In this document: positions 6,706 to 15,948 of the stretch, one piece after another
Numbering within the stretch: the stretch's first letter is position 1
Layout: every line of letters begins with the position of its first letter
Source: an uncultured Oscillospiraceae bacterium
GTDB lineage: Bacteria > Bacillota > Clostridia > Oscillospirales > Oscillospiraceae
NCBI GenBank assembly: GCA_944386855.1
Contig: CALXCR010000027.1
Span: 1 to 34,731 of the forward strand
DNA length: 34,731 bases
Reading direction: 5' to 3'
Notes under the pieces: model-generated
Told to the model about the DNA's origin: nothing
Database searches by the model: none
The model's input: only the letters and a program-made list of their open reading frames with translations
Position numbers and translations under genes: made by a program

Positions 6706-8685
6706 ATGGATCTAAGCTCCCCCACAAATAATGTTTCAAGCGTTTTACCTGACATAAAGCGGCGCGGAGACGGCCTTATAGTCGCTCTCGCCGGCAATCC
6801 GAACGTTGGGAAAAGCACAGTTTTCAACGCACTCACCGGTATGAGGCAGCATACCGGCAACTGGCCGGGAAAAACTGTGGACTGGGCGTTCGGAACTTAT
6901 TCATACAACGGGCATGAGAATATCCTCGTCGACACTCCCGGCGCGTATTCGCTTTTTCCGACATCGGCCGAGGAGGAGGTCACGCGCGATTTTATCACAG
7001 AGGGCGGCTCTGACGTTATCGTTATCGTATGCGACGCCTCCTGCCTTGAGCGCAACCTCAACCTTGTTCTGCAAATACTGTCTTTTACGTCGGATGCCGT
7101 TGTATGCGTAAACCTTATCGATGAAGCTGCCAAAAAGGGCATACACGTCGACATCGCGGAGCTTGAACGCCTTTTGGGCATACCTGCTGTTGCAACAAGC
7201 GCGCGGAGCGGGGCGGGACTCTCTGAGCTCATGGAGAAGATCGAGCGCGCCGCAGCGTCAAAGTCTCGCGATAAAGAGAGCGCCGGCCCATGTACGCGGT
7301 GCGCCGGATGCCGCGGCAACGCCGCATGCAAATACGGCGCCGGCGCGGAAACTTGCACAGATACGGGGCTTTCCGGCCGCAAAACCTCGACGAGCGTTAT
7401 TTTCAGGGAGGCCGAGGATATCTGCTCCAAGGTCGTGAGGCACGACGACACCGCGTATGACGGTATTCAGCTAAAGCTGGATCGTCTGCTCACGCAGAGG
7501 AGCACCGGCATACCCGTAATGCTCGTTCTGCTCGCCGTTGTGTTTTACATAACGATGGTCGGGGCAAATTTGCCTTCCGAGTTTTTATGGTCGTTCTTTT
7601 CGCGTCTTGGAAATGTGCTCGACGCACTGCTATACGCTGCCGGCTACCCTGAAATACTGCACAGTCTCCTGCTGTCCGGCGTATACCGCACCGTGACATG
7701 GGTCGTCTCGTTCATGCTGCCGCCGATGGCAATATTTTTCCCGCTGTTTACGCTGCTTGAGGATCTGGGGTATCTGCCGCGCGCAGCTTTTAACCTCGAC
7801 AACGTCTTCCTCAAATGCGGCGCGTGCGGGAAGCAGTCGCTGACCATGTGCATGGGGTTCGGCTGCAACGCCGCAGGCGTTGTCGGATGCCGGATCATCG
7901 AAAGCCCGCGCGAGAGGCTTGTGGCCGTGATAACAAACAGCTTTGTGCCGTGCAACGGGCGGTTTCCGACGCTCGTCGCGCTTATAACGGTATTTTTTGC
8001 CGGAACGGGCGCATTTTCCTCGGCTCTGTCCGCCGTTATGCTCACAGGGTTTATACTGCTTGGCGTGTTTGCAACGTTTTTCGTATCGAAGCTTCTGTCA
8101 TCGACCGTGTTGAAAGGTTTTGCCTCCTCCACGGCGATGGAGATGCCTCCGTTCAGACGGCCGCAGGTGGGGCGCGTTATCGTGCGCTCCGTATTTGACA
8201 GGACTCTGTTTGTCCTCGGGCGCGCGGCCGTGACGGCCGCTCCGGCGGGGCTTATAATCTGGCTTATGGCAAATTTAAGTGTCGGCGGCGAGTCTCTTTT
8301 ATCGTTCTGCGCCGGTATTTTAGACCCGTTTGCGCGCGTATTCGGGCTTGACGGCATAATACTCACCGCATTTATCCTGTCGCTTCCGGCAAACGAGATA
8401 CTCATACCCGTCATGATCATGGCCTACACTTCATCCGGTACGCTGATAGAATATGAAAGTCTGTCAGAGCTGTATGAGCTTTTCATCGCAAACGGCTGGA
8501 CAGCACTCACGGCGCTTAACGTGATGTTCTTCTCCATAATGCACTGGCCGTGCGCTACGACACTTCTGACAATAAAAAAAGAAACCGGCAGCTTCAAATG
8601 GACTCTGGTCTCTTTTATCGTACCTGCGATATGCGGACTAACGTTATGTTTTATCACGGCCTCCGTATACCGCGCGGTATTTTAG
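6706..8685 (+). CDS. feoB: FeoB, ferrous iron permease with Cys-rich linker
   Basis: A 659-residue Fe(II) uptake permease. The N-terminal G domain shows G1 GNPNVGKST (30-38), G3 DTPG, G4 NLID and G5 ATSARSG. It is followed by a linker and by a membrane part with the two Gate-type blocks ([11 protein letters not shown] and [12 protein letters not shown]) and about eight to ten membrane helices. Unusually, the linker after the G domain carries a cysteine cluster, C196-x2-C199-x2-C202-x5-C208-x8-C217, that could bind iron or another metal. Its ribosome site is weak, so translation may depend on feoA. Its stop overlaps by 4 bp with the stop of mntP on the other strand. Confidence 0.93.
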   Translation: MDLSSPTNNVSSVLPDIKRRGDGLIVALAGNPNVGKSTVFNALTGMRQHTGNWPGKTVDWAFGTYSYNGHENILVDTPGAYSLFPTSAEEEVTRDFITEGGSDVIVIVCDASCLERNLNLVLQILSFTSDAVVCVNLIDEAAKKGIHVDIAELERLLGIPAVATSARSGAGLSELMEKIERAAASKSRDKESAGPCTRCAGCRGNAACKYGAGAETCTDTGLSGRKTSTSVIFREAEDICSKVVRHDDTAYDGIQLKLDRLLTQRSTGIPVMLVLLAVVFYITMVGANLPSEFLWSFFSRLGNVLDALLYAAGYPEILHSLLLSGVYRTVTWVVSFMLPPMAIFFPLFTLLEDLGYLPRAAFNLDNVFLKCGACGKQSLTMCMGFGCNAAGVVGCRIIESPRERLVAVITNSFVPCNGRFPTLVALITVFFAGTGAFSSALSAVMLTGFILLGVFATFFVSKLLSSTVLKGFASSTAMEMPPFRRPQVGRVIVRSVFDRTLFVLGRAAVTAAPAGLIIWLMANLSVGGESLLSFCAGILDPFARVFGLDGIILTAFILSLPANEILIPVMIMAYTSSGTLIEYESLSELYELFIANGWTALTALNVMFFSIMHWPCATTLLTIKKETGSFKWTLVSFIVPAICGLTLCFITASVYRAVF

Positions 8686-9248
8686 AAATTTATTATTTCA
8701 AGATGCTCGAGCAGTATTTTAAGCCCGAGAATTATAAGTACAACGCCGCCTGCAAGTTCCGCCTTGGACTTGTATTTGACGCCGAATATGTTTCCGACCT
8801 TTACGCCGACAGCAGACAGCACAAACGTCGTAACGCCGATAAAGCTTACCGCCGCCACTATCTGCACCTTTAAAAAAGCAAACGTGACGCCGACGGCAAG
8901 CGCGTCGATGCTCGTTGCGACGGCAAGCGTCAGCATTTTCATAATGCCGAGGGAGGCATCCGCCTCCTCTTCCTCGCCGTTTACGGCTTCTTTTATCATG
9001 TTCGCTCCGATAGCCGCGAGCAGTACAAACGCTACCCAGTGGTCTATCGATTCTATGTACTCGGCAAACTGCGTGCCGAGTACATAGCCTATAAGCGGCA
9101 TGAGCGCCTGAAATCCGCCGAACCACAGCCCGACCGTACATACGTTCGCGGCCGTTATTTTCTTCATTGCAAGCCCTTTACATACGGCGACGGCGAAAGC
9201 GTCCATCGACAGGGCTGCCGCCAGCACAAAAAGCTCGGCTATACTCAT
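8682..9248 (-). CDS. mntP: MntP-family manganese efflux pump
   Basis: A 188-residue, six-helix membrane protein of the MntP (DUF204) family. The conserved acidic membrane motifs are present in both halves: [14 protein letters not shown] near the N-terminus and [12 protein letters not shown] in the second repeat. MntP exports Mn(II) and protects against excess manganese. It starts 20 nt after the ArsP_2-type permease gene and appears to be the last gene of the pheS operon. No yybP-ykoY Mn riboswitch precedes it, unlike in many bacteria. It ends tail to tail with feoB, overlapping by 4 bp. Confidence 0.92.
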   Translation of the reverse strand: MSIAELFVLAAALSMDAFAVAVCKGLAMKKITAANVCTVGLWFGGFQALMPLIGYVLGTQFAEYIESIDHWVAFVLLAAIGANMIKEAVNGEEEEADASLGIMKMLTLAVATSIDALAVGVTFAFLKVQIVAAVSFIGVTTFVLSAVGVKVGNIFGVKYKSKAELAGGVVLIILGLKILLEHLEIINF

Positions 9249-9268
9249 GGAAATACTCCCCTTGTGTA

Positions 9269-10129
9269 TTAAAAAATCGGAAGCGCGCCGAATATTATTC
9301 CGGCGGCAACGCCCGTTACATATAAAAGCGCAAGCGTCTTTAGATTGTCCTTAACGTCCCTGTTCACACGGAACAGGACAAGCAGCCCGACGCCGGAGCC
9401 GGCGCACAATCCGGAAAGCATCGCTCCCGCGCTTAGATACCCTTCAACATACAGCTGGGTAATCACGATTGAGGACGCACAGTTCGGAATAAGGCCTATC
9501 GCTCCGGCAAGGATCTCTCCGATAACCGGCCTGTTAAGGATGAACCCGCCGATCGCTTCCTCTCCTATAAATTCGACGGCGATATTAAGCACAAATGTGC
9601 AGGCGGCGATAAACACCGCTGTCTGCACGGTGTGGTGCAGGGCCGATTTTAAAATGCCGCCCTCTTCGCAGTGGCAGTGCGAATCCCTGCATATATCGCC
9701 TATCTCGGCGGTGCGCGGACTTCCCGCTTTTTTCATCACGGCGTCGACCGCAAATCCGGCGAGAGCGCCTATAAAAAGCTTTAAAGCGAGTATCTTCAGC
9801 ACGGTTTGTATCGCGACGTTTTCCGACAGCAGTATCGGAAGCATCTCGTCCGACGTTGAAAGGAATACCGCGAGCAGCGTCCCCTTTGTTATAAGTCCGC
9901 CGGCATAAAAATTTGACATGACCGCCGAGAACCCGCACTGCGGGACAACGCCGAGCACAGCTCCGGCAAGCGGCCCGTAGCGTCCAGCGCGGTTTATGGC
10001 CGCGGCGGCGCGGTCGCCGGCCTTATGCTCTATAAGCTCTATCAGCAGATACGCCGCAAACAGGAACGGGACGAGGTGCAGGCAGTCGCCGAGCATATGA
10101 AGCGCGGCGTGTTTAATTATATCTACCAT
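9269..10129 (-). CDS. ArsP_2-type permease (putative metal or metalloid exporter)
   Basis: A 286-residue polytopic membrane protein of the ArsP_2-like permease family, often annotated as 'putative manganese transporter' or 'arsenic efflux protein'. Two repeat halves each begin with a Gly-Pro-Asn/Gln-Cys block: [10 protein letters not shown] in the first and [11 protein letters not shown] in the second. A short loop between them holds CHCEE and could touch metal. The cluster with mntP supports divalent metal export, but the substrate is not shown. It starts at ATG 10129, 33 nt after the FakA-like gene, in the same transcription unit. Confidence 0.75.
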   Translation of the reverse strand: MVDIIKHAALHMLGDCLHLVPFLFAAYLLIELIEHKAGDRAAAAINRAGRYGPLAGAVLGVVPQCGFSAVMSNFYAGGLITKGTLLAVFLSTSDEMLPILLSENVAIQTVLKILALKLFIGALAGFAVDAVMKKAGSPRTAEIGDICRDSHCHCEEGGILKSALHHTVQTAVFIAACTFVLNIAVEFIGEEAIGGFILNRPVIGEILAGAIGLIPNCASSIVITQLYVEGYLSAGAMLSGLCAGSGVGLLVLFRVNRDVKDNLKTLALLYVTGVAAGIIFGALPIF

Positions 10130-10162
10130 TTCGCATCACCATTCCACATTTATACCGGACTA

Positions 10163-10414
10163 TCAGCCTTTTTCGCCGCGTGCCTGTCTCTCCATATCCT
10201 CTATTACGACGTCGAATATCTCTCCGAGCGACGCGCAGTATTCCAATACGAGCCACGGCTTATTTGTATGGAAATGAATCTTTATGAGATTCTCGTCGCC
10301 TACCGCGAGAAGACAGTCGCCGTCAAAATTCTCATTGAAATATTCGGCTATCGCATCTTCCTCAAGATCTTCTCCCTCTATCAAAAGCTGTGTGTCGTAT
10401 CTGTATTCAAGCAT
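10163..10414 (-). CDS. Stand-alone FakA/YloV C-terminal-like domain
   Basis: An 83-residue protein that resembles the C-terminal part of FakA/YloV (the DAK2-linked fatty acid kinase subunit): YDTQLLIEGEDLEE, then GDENLIKIHFHTNKP and VLEYCASLGEI. In full FakA (about 550 residues) this part helps contact the FakB fatty-acid carrier. Here there is no kinase domain and no sign of a lost 5' part: ATG 10414 follows AGAGG at normal distance. Such single-domain copies are known in Clostridia but their job is not known to me. It lies between pheT and the permease gene, 82 nt after pheT, with no promoter visible in that gap. Confidence 0.7.
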   Translation of the reverse strand: MLEYRYDTQLLIEGEDLEEDAIAEYFNENFDGDCLLAVGDENLIKIHFHTNKPWLVLEYCASLGEIFDVVIEDMERQARGEKG

Positions 10415-10496
10415 TTCGGTACCTCTTTTGCAGTTTCTTTTTGTCTCTCTGCCGCCGTAAGGCCGTTTCCGCGCCCTCCGGCGGTTTGTTTTTTCC

Positions 10497-12866
10497 CTAT
10501 CTTATGACAGCGCCCAGCTCTTTATCAAGCGCCGCAAGTACGTCTTTCACGACGGCGTCGGCCTCGGCGTCGGTGAGCGTCTGCTCGTCCGAACGTATCG
10601 TGAGCGAGAACGCCGTACTCTTCTTGCCCTCGGCTATATGCGAGCCGGTGTATATGTCGAACAGCTTCACGTCACGCAAAAGCTCGCCTCCGGCGCGCTT
10701 TATGCACGATTCAAGTTCCGCTATAGTCACGGCATTGTCGCAGACGACGGCAATGTCCCTCGTTATCGCGGGATATTTTGGAAGCGGCTTATACTGCCTG
10801 TCGGACGCGGCATGGGCGAGCATATCAAAGAAATCTATCTCCGCCGTGTACGTCTCCGAAAGGCCGTAGGCCTCCGCGACCTTCGGGTGTATCTGCCCCA
10901 TGACGCCTATCGCTTTATCGCCCGCCTTTATCTCGGCACAGCGGCCCGGATGATACGCGGATGCGTCCGTTTTTGCCGCAAACGTCACGTTTTCGACTTT
11001 CATTTTCGCAAGCAGTGCCTCGACAGCGCCCTTCATCGTGAAGAAATCCCCGTCGCCGTATGCGCCGAGCGTGATGATTATCCTCTCGTCCGGCAGCTCG
11101 TCACCCGTGTCGCGGTAGACTCTGGAAAGCTCGAAAAGCCTTACGTTGTCGTTTTTATAGCTCTTGTTCCTGCCCAGTATCTCGAGCATGGACGGAAGCG
11201 ACACCGTGCGCATTACGCTCGTATCCTCTCCGAGCGGGTTTAATATGACGGGGCCTTTCCTGATCGGGTCGTCGACCGCGATACGAATCTTGTCGTATGC
11301 GCCCGGCCCTATGAATGAGTACGTTATTATCTCCGAATAGCCCATGCCGCGCAGAAGCCGCGAAACTTCCCGCTCCGCCTCCTGCTTCGGAGTAAATCCG
11401 CCCATATTTATGGGGCTTTTGAACATCGTGCTGCCGATGTTGTCATACCCGTAGAACCTCGCTACCTCCTCCGCGATATCGGAGTAATGTTCCACGTCGC
11501 CTCTCCACGACGGGACGGTTACACTGTCTCCCTCGACGGCAAATCCGAGCTTGCGGAGCGTTTTAACCATGAAATCATCTGATATATCAGTACCGAGGAG
11601 CGCGTTTATCTTATCGGCCTCAAGCTTCAGCTTAGTCGGCACAAATTCTTTTGCGACGACGTCGATAATGCCGTCTATGACCTCGCCCGCGCCGAGCATT
11701 TCGACAAGCTCGCACGCGCGCTCGACGGCATCGAGCGTGTTTTCCGGGTCGAGACCCTTTTCAAATTTGCTTGACGCGTCGGTGCGCATATTAAGGCGCA
11801 TGGCCGTCCTTCTGACGGACGTACCGTTGAAGTTTGCCGACTCGAACACCGCGTACTGCGTACTTTCGGTGATCTCGCTGTTTTCGCCGCCCATTACGCC
11901 GGCGACGCCCACCGCCCTGTCGGCATCGGCTATGACGAGCATATTTGAATCGAGCGTTCTCGGCGTTCCGTCGAGTGTGTTCATTTTCTCGCCGTCCTGC
12001 GCGCGCCTTACGACGATTTTATTCCCGTCAAGGCACGCGTAGTCGAACGCGTGCATCGGCTGGCCGTACTCGAGCATTACATAGTTTGTTATGTCGACGA
12101 TATTGTTTATCGGGCGCACTCCCATCGCGCGGAGGCGGCGGCGCATCCACAGCGGCGACGGCGCGATTTTTATGTTTTTTATCATGCGGCATGTGTATCT
12201 CGGGCACAGCTCCGGCTCTTTTATCTCTACCGCGAGGTGCTCGCGTATATCACCGCCCGCGCCTTTCACATGCGGCTTGTGCAGTTTTAGCGGCGCATCG
12301 AACGTGGCCGCAGTCTCTCTGGCAAGGCCGATAACGGACAGGCAGTCGGGCCTGTTGTTTGTTATCTCGAATTCGACTATTCTGTCGTCAGCGCCGATGA
12401 GCGGCCGGATATCATCGCCGATACTGCACGGCTCGTCTATAACGAATATGCCGTCTTCAACGGCGTTCGGAAAGTCGTGCTTATCGAGGCCAAGCTCCGA
12501 AAGCGAGCAGAGCATACCCTCCGACTCGACGCCGCGGAGCTTTCCCTTTGTGATTTTTACGCCGCCGGGCAGGAGTGAATGATGCTTTGCAACCGGCACT
12601 ATGTCGCCAACCTTGAGATTCTGCGCGCCGGTAACTATCTGAAGCATGTACTCCTCGCCGATATCGACCCTGCATACCCAGAGATGATCCGAATCGGGGT
12701 GGCGCTCAAGCTCCGTCACTTTGCCGATCACTACGTTTTTGATATTTTCGCCGGGCTCTTCCGTAAATTCAACCTTTGAGCCGGACATCGTCATTTTATC
12801 TTCATATTCCTTTGAGGTTGCGTCTATATCTACAAACTCGGAAAGCCAATTTCTCGATAATCTCAT
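10497..12866 (-). CDS. pheT: Phenylalanyl-tRNA synthetase beta subunit
   Basis: A 789-residue PheT of normal bacterial length. Domains in order are the EMAP/OB tRNA-binding domain (about 40-150), B3/B4 editing region (ITNNRPDCL, then TNYVMLEYGQPMHAFD), B5, the catalytic-like core, and the C-terminal anticodon-binding fold (LPKYPAITRDIAVV to VVKDVLAALDKE). With PheS it forms the alpha2-beta2 enzyme that charges tRNA-Phe in the cytoplasm and hydrolyses mischarged Tyr-tRNA-Phe. Starts 14 nt after pheS with AAAGGGGG as ribosome site, and is controlled from the pheS T-box. Confidence 0.97.
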   Translation of the reverse strand: MRLSRNWLSEFVDIDATSKEYEDKMTMSGSKVEFTEEPGENIKNVVIGKVTELERHPDSDHLWVCRVDIGEEYMLQIVTGAQNLKVGDIVPVAKHHSLLPGGVKITKGKLRGVESEGMLCSLSELGLDKHDFPNAVEDGIFVIDEPCSIGDDIRPLIGADDRIVEFEITNNRPDCLSVIGLARETAATFDAPLKLHKPHVKGAGGDIREHLAVEIKEPELCPRYTCRMIKNIKIAPSPLWMRRRLRAMGVRPINNIVDITNYVMLEYGQPMHAFDYACLDGNKIVVRRAQDGEKMNTLDGTPRTLDSNMLVIADADRAVGVAGVMGGENSEITESTQYAVFESANFNGTSVRRTAMRLNMRTDASSKFEKGLDPENTLDAVERACELVEMLGAGEVIDGIIDVVAKEFVPTKLKLEADKINALLGTDISDDFMVKTLRKLGFAVEGDSVTVPSWRGDVEHYSDIAEEVARFYGYDNIGSTMFKSPINMGGFTPKQEAEREVSRLLRGMGYSEIITYSFIGPGAYDKIRIAVDDPIRKGPVILNPLGEDTSVMRTVSLPSMLEILGRNKSYKNDNVRLFELSRVYRDTGDELPDERIIITLGAYGDGDFFTMKGAVEALLAKMKVENVTFAAKTDASAYHPGRCAEIKAGDKAIGVMGQIHPKVAEAYGLSETYTAEIDFFDMLAHAASDRQYKPLPKYPAITRDIAVVCDNAVTIAELESCIKRAGGELLRDVKLFDIYTGSHIAEGKKSTAFSLTIRSDEQTLTDAEADAVVKDVLAALDKELGAVIR

Positions 12867-12880
12867 ATTTTGTGCCCCCT

Positions 12881-13906
12881 TTAAAACTGATTCAGGAAAC
12901 GGACGTCGTTTTCAAAAATAAGGCGCATATCGTCGATGCCGAACCTGAGCATCGTGAGACGCTCAAGCCCCATGCCGAACGCAAATCCGGAGTAAACGTC
13001 CGGATCTATGCCGCATACGGCAAGCACCTTCGGGTGGACCATCCCGGCGCCGAGAAGTTCTATCCATCCCTCTCCCTTGCAGGTGCGGCATCCCGTCCCC
13101 CCGCACATGAAGCACTGTACGTCGACCTCGCACGACGGCTCTGTAAACGGGAAATGGTGCGGGCGGAAGCGCGTTTTCGTACCCTCTCCGTAGAGCTTTT
13201 CAAAGAAGGCGTTGAGCGTACCCTTCAGATCGGCCATAGTTATGCCCTTGTCGACGACAAGCCCCTCTATCTGATGGAACATCGGCGAATGAGTCGCGTC
13301 GACCTCGTCCTTGCGGTAAACCCTTCCCGGAGAGATTATCCTGATGGGCGGCTTCTGCGACTCCATAACACGCGCCTGAACGGGCGACGTCTGGCAGCGC
13401 AGATGCACTCTCTCGTCCTCGGTGATGTAAAACGTATCCTGCCACTCTCTCACCGTGTGCCCCTCGGGTATGTTCATCATGTCAAAATCGTATTTTGTGA
13501 GCTCCACCTCCGGCCCTTCCGCGATGGAAAAGCCCATGCCGACGAATATATCCTTAGCTTCGTCTAAAACTATCGACATCGGATGCTTGTGACCTACGTT
13601 TATGGGCGTACCGGGTATGGTGACATCTATCTTCTCCGACTCGAGGCGCGCCTCAAGCGCTTTCTCCGCTATCACCTTCACTTTTTCGGAGATGGCTTTT
13701 TCGATGTTCTCCCTCACACCGTTGGCAAGCTGCCCTATAACGGGGCGCTCCTCGGCCGACAGCGAACCCATCTGCTTTAAGATCGCCGTTATCTCGCCTT
13801 TTTTGCCGAGATATTTTACGCGCAGCGCGTCAAGCTCAGCCTCAAGCGATACGTTTTTGACGGCATCGAGCGCCTCTTTTTTGATCTGCTCAAGTTTTTC
13901 TCTCAT
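12881..13906 (-). CDS. pheS: Phenylalanyl-tRNA synthetase alpha subunit
   Basis: A 341-residue PheS with the N-terminal coiled coil (about 1-80) and the class II catalytic core: HPMSIVLDEAKDIFVGMGF, DEVDATHSPMFHQ, the CMCGGTGCRTCKGEGW stretch and motif 3 GMGLERLTMLRFGIDD. It activates Phe and transfers it to tRNA-Phe together with PheT. ATG 13906 is chosen because GGATGTG precedes it and the protein then begins MREKLEQIKKEA as usual in the family; an upstream in-frame extension to 13981 would run through the T-box terminator and is not a real coding part. Confidence 0.97.
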   Translation of the reverse strand: MREKLEQIKKEALDAVKNVSLEAELDALRVKYLGKKGEITAILKQMGSLSAEERPVIGQLANGVRENIEKAISEKVKVIAEKALEARLESEKIDVTIPGTPINVGHKHPMSIVLDEAKDIFVGMGFSIAEGPEVELTKYDFDMMNIPEGHTVREWQDTFYITEDERVHLRCQTSPVQARVMESQKPPIRIISPGRVYRKDEVDATHSPMFHQIEGLVVDKGITMADLKGTLNAFFEKLYGEGTKTRFRPHHFPFTEPSCEVDVQCFMCGGTGCRTCKGEGWIELLGAGMVHPKVLAVCGIDPDVYSGFAFGMGLERLTMLRFGIDDMRLIFENDVRFLNQF

Positions 13907-13919
13907 TTTGTCACATCCT

Positions 13920-14208
13920 AAATAAAAATAAAGCCTCCCGTCCCTGTATGAGGGACGAAAGGCAAACTTCCGTGGTACCACCCTGATTCGGCAAACGCCG
14001 CACTTTAAGCCGTATGGCTTTTACAGCATATAACGGTGCTCACCGCCGGTGATTAGCCGGGACTCCCGGGCGAACCAGGCAAACCGCAGCGCAGAAGCCT
14101 TTCAGCCGTCGGGCTTCCTCTCTTTCGCGCCCGGAAAAAGCCATTTTCCCGTTCAACGCCACTTGTTTTTAAACTTTTTGCTGCCGGCAGATCCTGCCGA
14201 ACATTATT
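13920..14208 (-). ncRNA. T-box leader (tRNA-Phe responsive) of pheST operon
   Basis: The minus-strand leader carries the T-box core AGGGTGGTACCACGG (13984-13970) and, just after it, a terminator: GCCTTTCGTCCCT / AGGGACGGGAGGC (13963-13933) with a T-rich tail (13932-13920). Upstream is a long Stem I whose lower helix CCGGGCG/CGCCCGG flanks a TTC triplet (14074-14072), the fitting specifier for phenylalanine. Uncharged tRNA-Phe should pair with specifier and T-box and stop the terminator from forming. This element accounts for most of the gene-free stretch 13907-14314. Core and terminator are clear; the exact specifier is read by eye. Confidence 0.92.
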
Positions 14209-14237
14209 TTTATACCATATTCTCCCCTGTAAATCAA
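14209..14237 (-). promoter_or_regulatory. Promoter of pheST T-box operon
   Basis: On the minus strand TTGATT (14232-14237) is 17 nt from TATAAA (14209-14214), directly before the T-box leader. It is back to back with the promoter for the NAD(P)HX repair gene. Confidence 0.75.
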
Positions 14238-14252
14238 CCTTTTATTTAAAAT

Positions 14253-14281
14253 TTGACTATTGTTTGCAAGTAAAATATAAT
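14253..14281 (+). promoter_or_regulatory. Promoter of NAD(P)HX repair operon
   Basis: TTGACT (14253-14258), 17-nt spacer and perfect TATAAT (14276-14281), 33 nt before the start codon at 14315. A strong housekeeping-type promoter, likely serving the nnr, lipoprotein and alr genes. Confidence 0.85.
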
Positions 14282-14314
14282 AGCTGTATATTTTAAAATG
14301 GAGAATGATGCAAT

Positions 14315-15826
14315 ATGAAGCTTCCGTCCGCGGCACAGATGAAATACATGGACGAATACACGATAAATACGCTCGGCGTTCCGTCGCTCGAGCTCATGGA
14401 GCGCGCATCCGCTCATATTGCGATGTTCGCGTCCTCATACCTTATAGGCGGCGGCAGCTGCGCCGTTTTCTGCGGAAGCGGGAACAACGGCGGCGACGGC
14501 TTCGGCGCGGCGGCTATAATGAAAGAGCGCGGGTACGACGTCCGCGTTTTTATGACGGGGAAACGAGAAAAAATGACGCGCGATACGCGCGCCATGTACG
14601 ATAAATACGCCGCCCTGGGCGGCAGGATCGTTGATTTTGACCCCGATTCCGAAAGGCAGCGCGCATTTATAGCGTCATCCGCCGTGATCATCGACGGGAT
14701 GTTCGGCACGGGGCTGAACTCGGATATACGAGGTGTCGCCAAGCGCGCCGTCGAGATTATAAACGCCTCCCGCGCGGCCGTAGTCGCGGCCGATATGCCG
14801 AGCGGTGTCGAGACCGACACAGGCAGGGTGCTGGGCAGTGCCGTCCGCGCCGATGTCACCGTCACGTTTTCGGCGGCAAAACCCGGGCAAATGACCGTAC
14901 CGGGATGCTTTTACTGCGGCAGGGTTCACGTTATGGATATCGGAATACCCGCCGAGGTTACGGACAGGCTCGATATCAAAACAAGCGCGTTTTTAAAAGA
15001 TGATATCGCGATGCCCAAACGCGCCCGCGACGCGCACAAGGGTGACTTCGGAAAGCTCCTCATCATCGCCGGCAGCCGCGGCTACACCGGCGCGCCGGTC
15101 CTCTCGTCCGACGCCGCCGTCCGTTCCGGCGCTGGACTTGTTTTCCTCGGAGTTCCGGAGGCGATATACGGCATTGAGGCTGCAAAGTGCCGCGAGGCGA
15201 TGCCGTTTCCGCTCCCATGCGATACAGACGGCCGCATTTCCTCCGACGCCACGGGAGAGATCATGCGGCGGATGGAGAAATGTGACGTATGCCTTATAGG
15301 GCCGGGGCTCGGACAGTCCTCCGATATCACGGCTCTCATTCGGGAGATCGTCACGACGGGCAATGTACCGCTCGTCATTGATGCCGACGGACTGAACGCT
15401 CTCTCAAAAAACATGGATATTCTCGCCTTAGCAAGCCGTCCTATCGTGCTGACGCCCCACGACGGGGAGTTTGCGCGGCTCGGCGGCGATCTGTCGTCGG
15501 GCGACCGCATCGGCTCGGCTCGCGGCTTTGCCGAAAAGCACGGCTGCATCCTCGTTTTGAAGGGACACCGCACAATAACGGCATTCCCCGACGGGGAAGT
15601 CTTTATAAACACGACCGGCAATCCCGGCATGGCAAAGGGCGGCAGCGGAGATGTGCTCGCCGGCATCATCGCATCTCTTATCGGTCAGGGACTTCCGCTT
15701 AAAAAGGCAGTCCCGCTCGCCGTGTGCATCCACGGCGCCGCGGGTGACGCCTGTGCCGCAAAGCTCGGCGAATACTGCATGACGCCGTCGGATATGATAG
15801 ACGCGCTGCAGGAGGTCATGCGATAG
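14315..15826 (+). CDS. nnr: Bifunctional NAD(P)HX epimerase/dehydratase
   Basis: A 503-residue fusion that repairs damaged NAD(P)H hydrates. The N-terminal half (1 to about 215) is the YjeF_N epimerase, with the loop GNNGGDGFGAA (56-66). The C-terminal half (about 230-500) is the ADP/ATP-dependent dehydratase of ribokinase fold, with GPGLGQ, VIDADGLNAL, LTPHDGEFARL and GGSGDVLAGI. The epimerase interconverts R and S forms and the dehydratase restores NAD(P)H, in the cytoplasm. Start at ATG 14315 with ATGGAGA about 9 nt upstream. In Clostridia this gene commonly stands beside a lipoprotein, alr and mazF, as here. Confidence 0.95.
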   Translation: MKLPSAAQMKYMDEYTINTLGVPSLELMERASAHIAMFASSYLIGGGSCAVFCGSGNNGGDGFGAAAIMKERGYDVRVFMTGKREKMTRDTRAMYDKYAALGGRIVDFDPDSERQRAFIASSAVIIDGMFGTGLNSDIRGVAKRAVEIINASRAAVVAADMPSGVETDTGRVLGSAVRADVTVTFSAAKPGQMTVPGCFYCGRVHVMDIGIPAEVTDRLDIKTSAFLKDDIAMPKRARDAHKGDFGKLLIIAGSRGYTGAPVLSSDAAVRSGAGLVFLGVPEAIYGIEAAKCREAMPFPLPCDTDGRISSDATGEIMRRMEKCDVCLIGPGLGQSSDITALIREIVTTGNVPLVIDADGLNALSKNMDILALASRPIVLTPHDGEFARLGGDLSSGDRIGSARGFAEKHGCILVLKGHRTITAFPDGEVFINTTGNPGMAKGGSGDVLAGIIASLIGQGLPLKKAVPLAVCIHGAAGDACAAKLGEYCMTPSDMIDALQEVMR

Positions 15827-15948
15827 TCTGATATAGAATCCGTTTTTGGACTTTTCCCGCAAACCATCCATTTACAACGCGCTGTGATAAACCTGTCCTC
15901 TCACGCATATATTTTTGTGATGATTATTTTGCGTTGAGGTGACAATAT

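Noticed and set aside
7644..8420. 258-codon frame antisense to feoB
   Set aside because: Shadow of the feoB coding sequence; no ribosome site and a low-complexity translation without domain features.
9249..9268. yybP-ykoY Mn riboswitch before mntP
   Set aside because: Only 20 nt separate mntP from the gene before it, far too short for the riboswitch.
10415..10496. Intrinsic terminator between pheT and the FakA-like gene
   Set aside because: A CCGCCG/CGGCGG pairing exists, but the loop is about 24 nt and the T run lies only on the plus side, so it would not stop the operon.
12776..13567. 263-codon frame antisense to pheS
   Set aside because: Shadow of the pheS/pheT coding frame in GC-rich DNA; no family likeness.
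13907..13981. In-frame upstream extension of pheS
   Set aside because: It would be encoded by the T-box terminator and core; the internal ATG 13906 has the ribosome site and the family's usual N-terminus.
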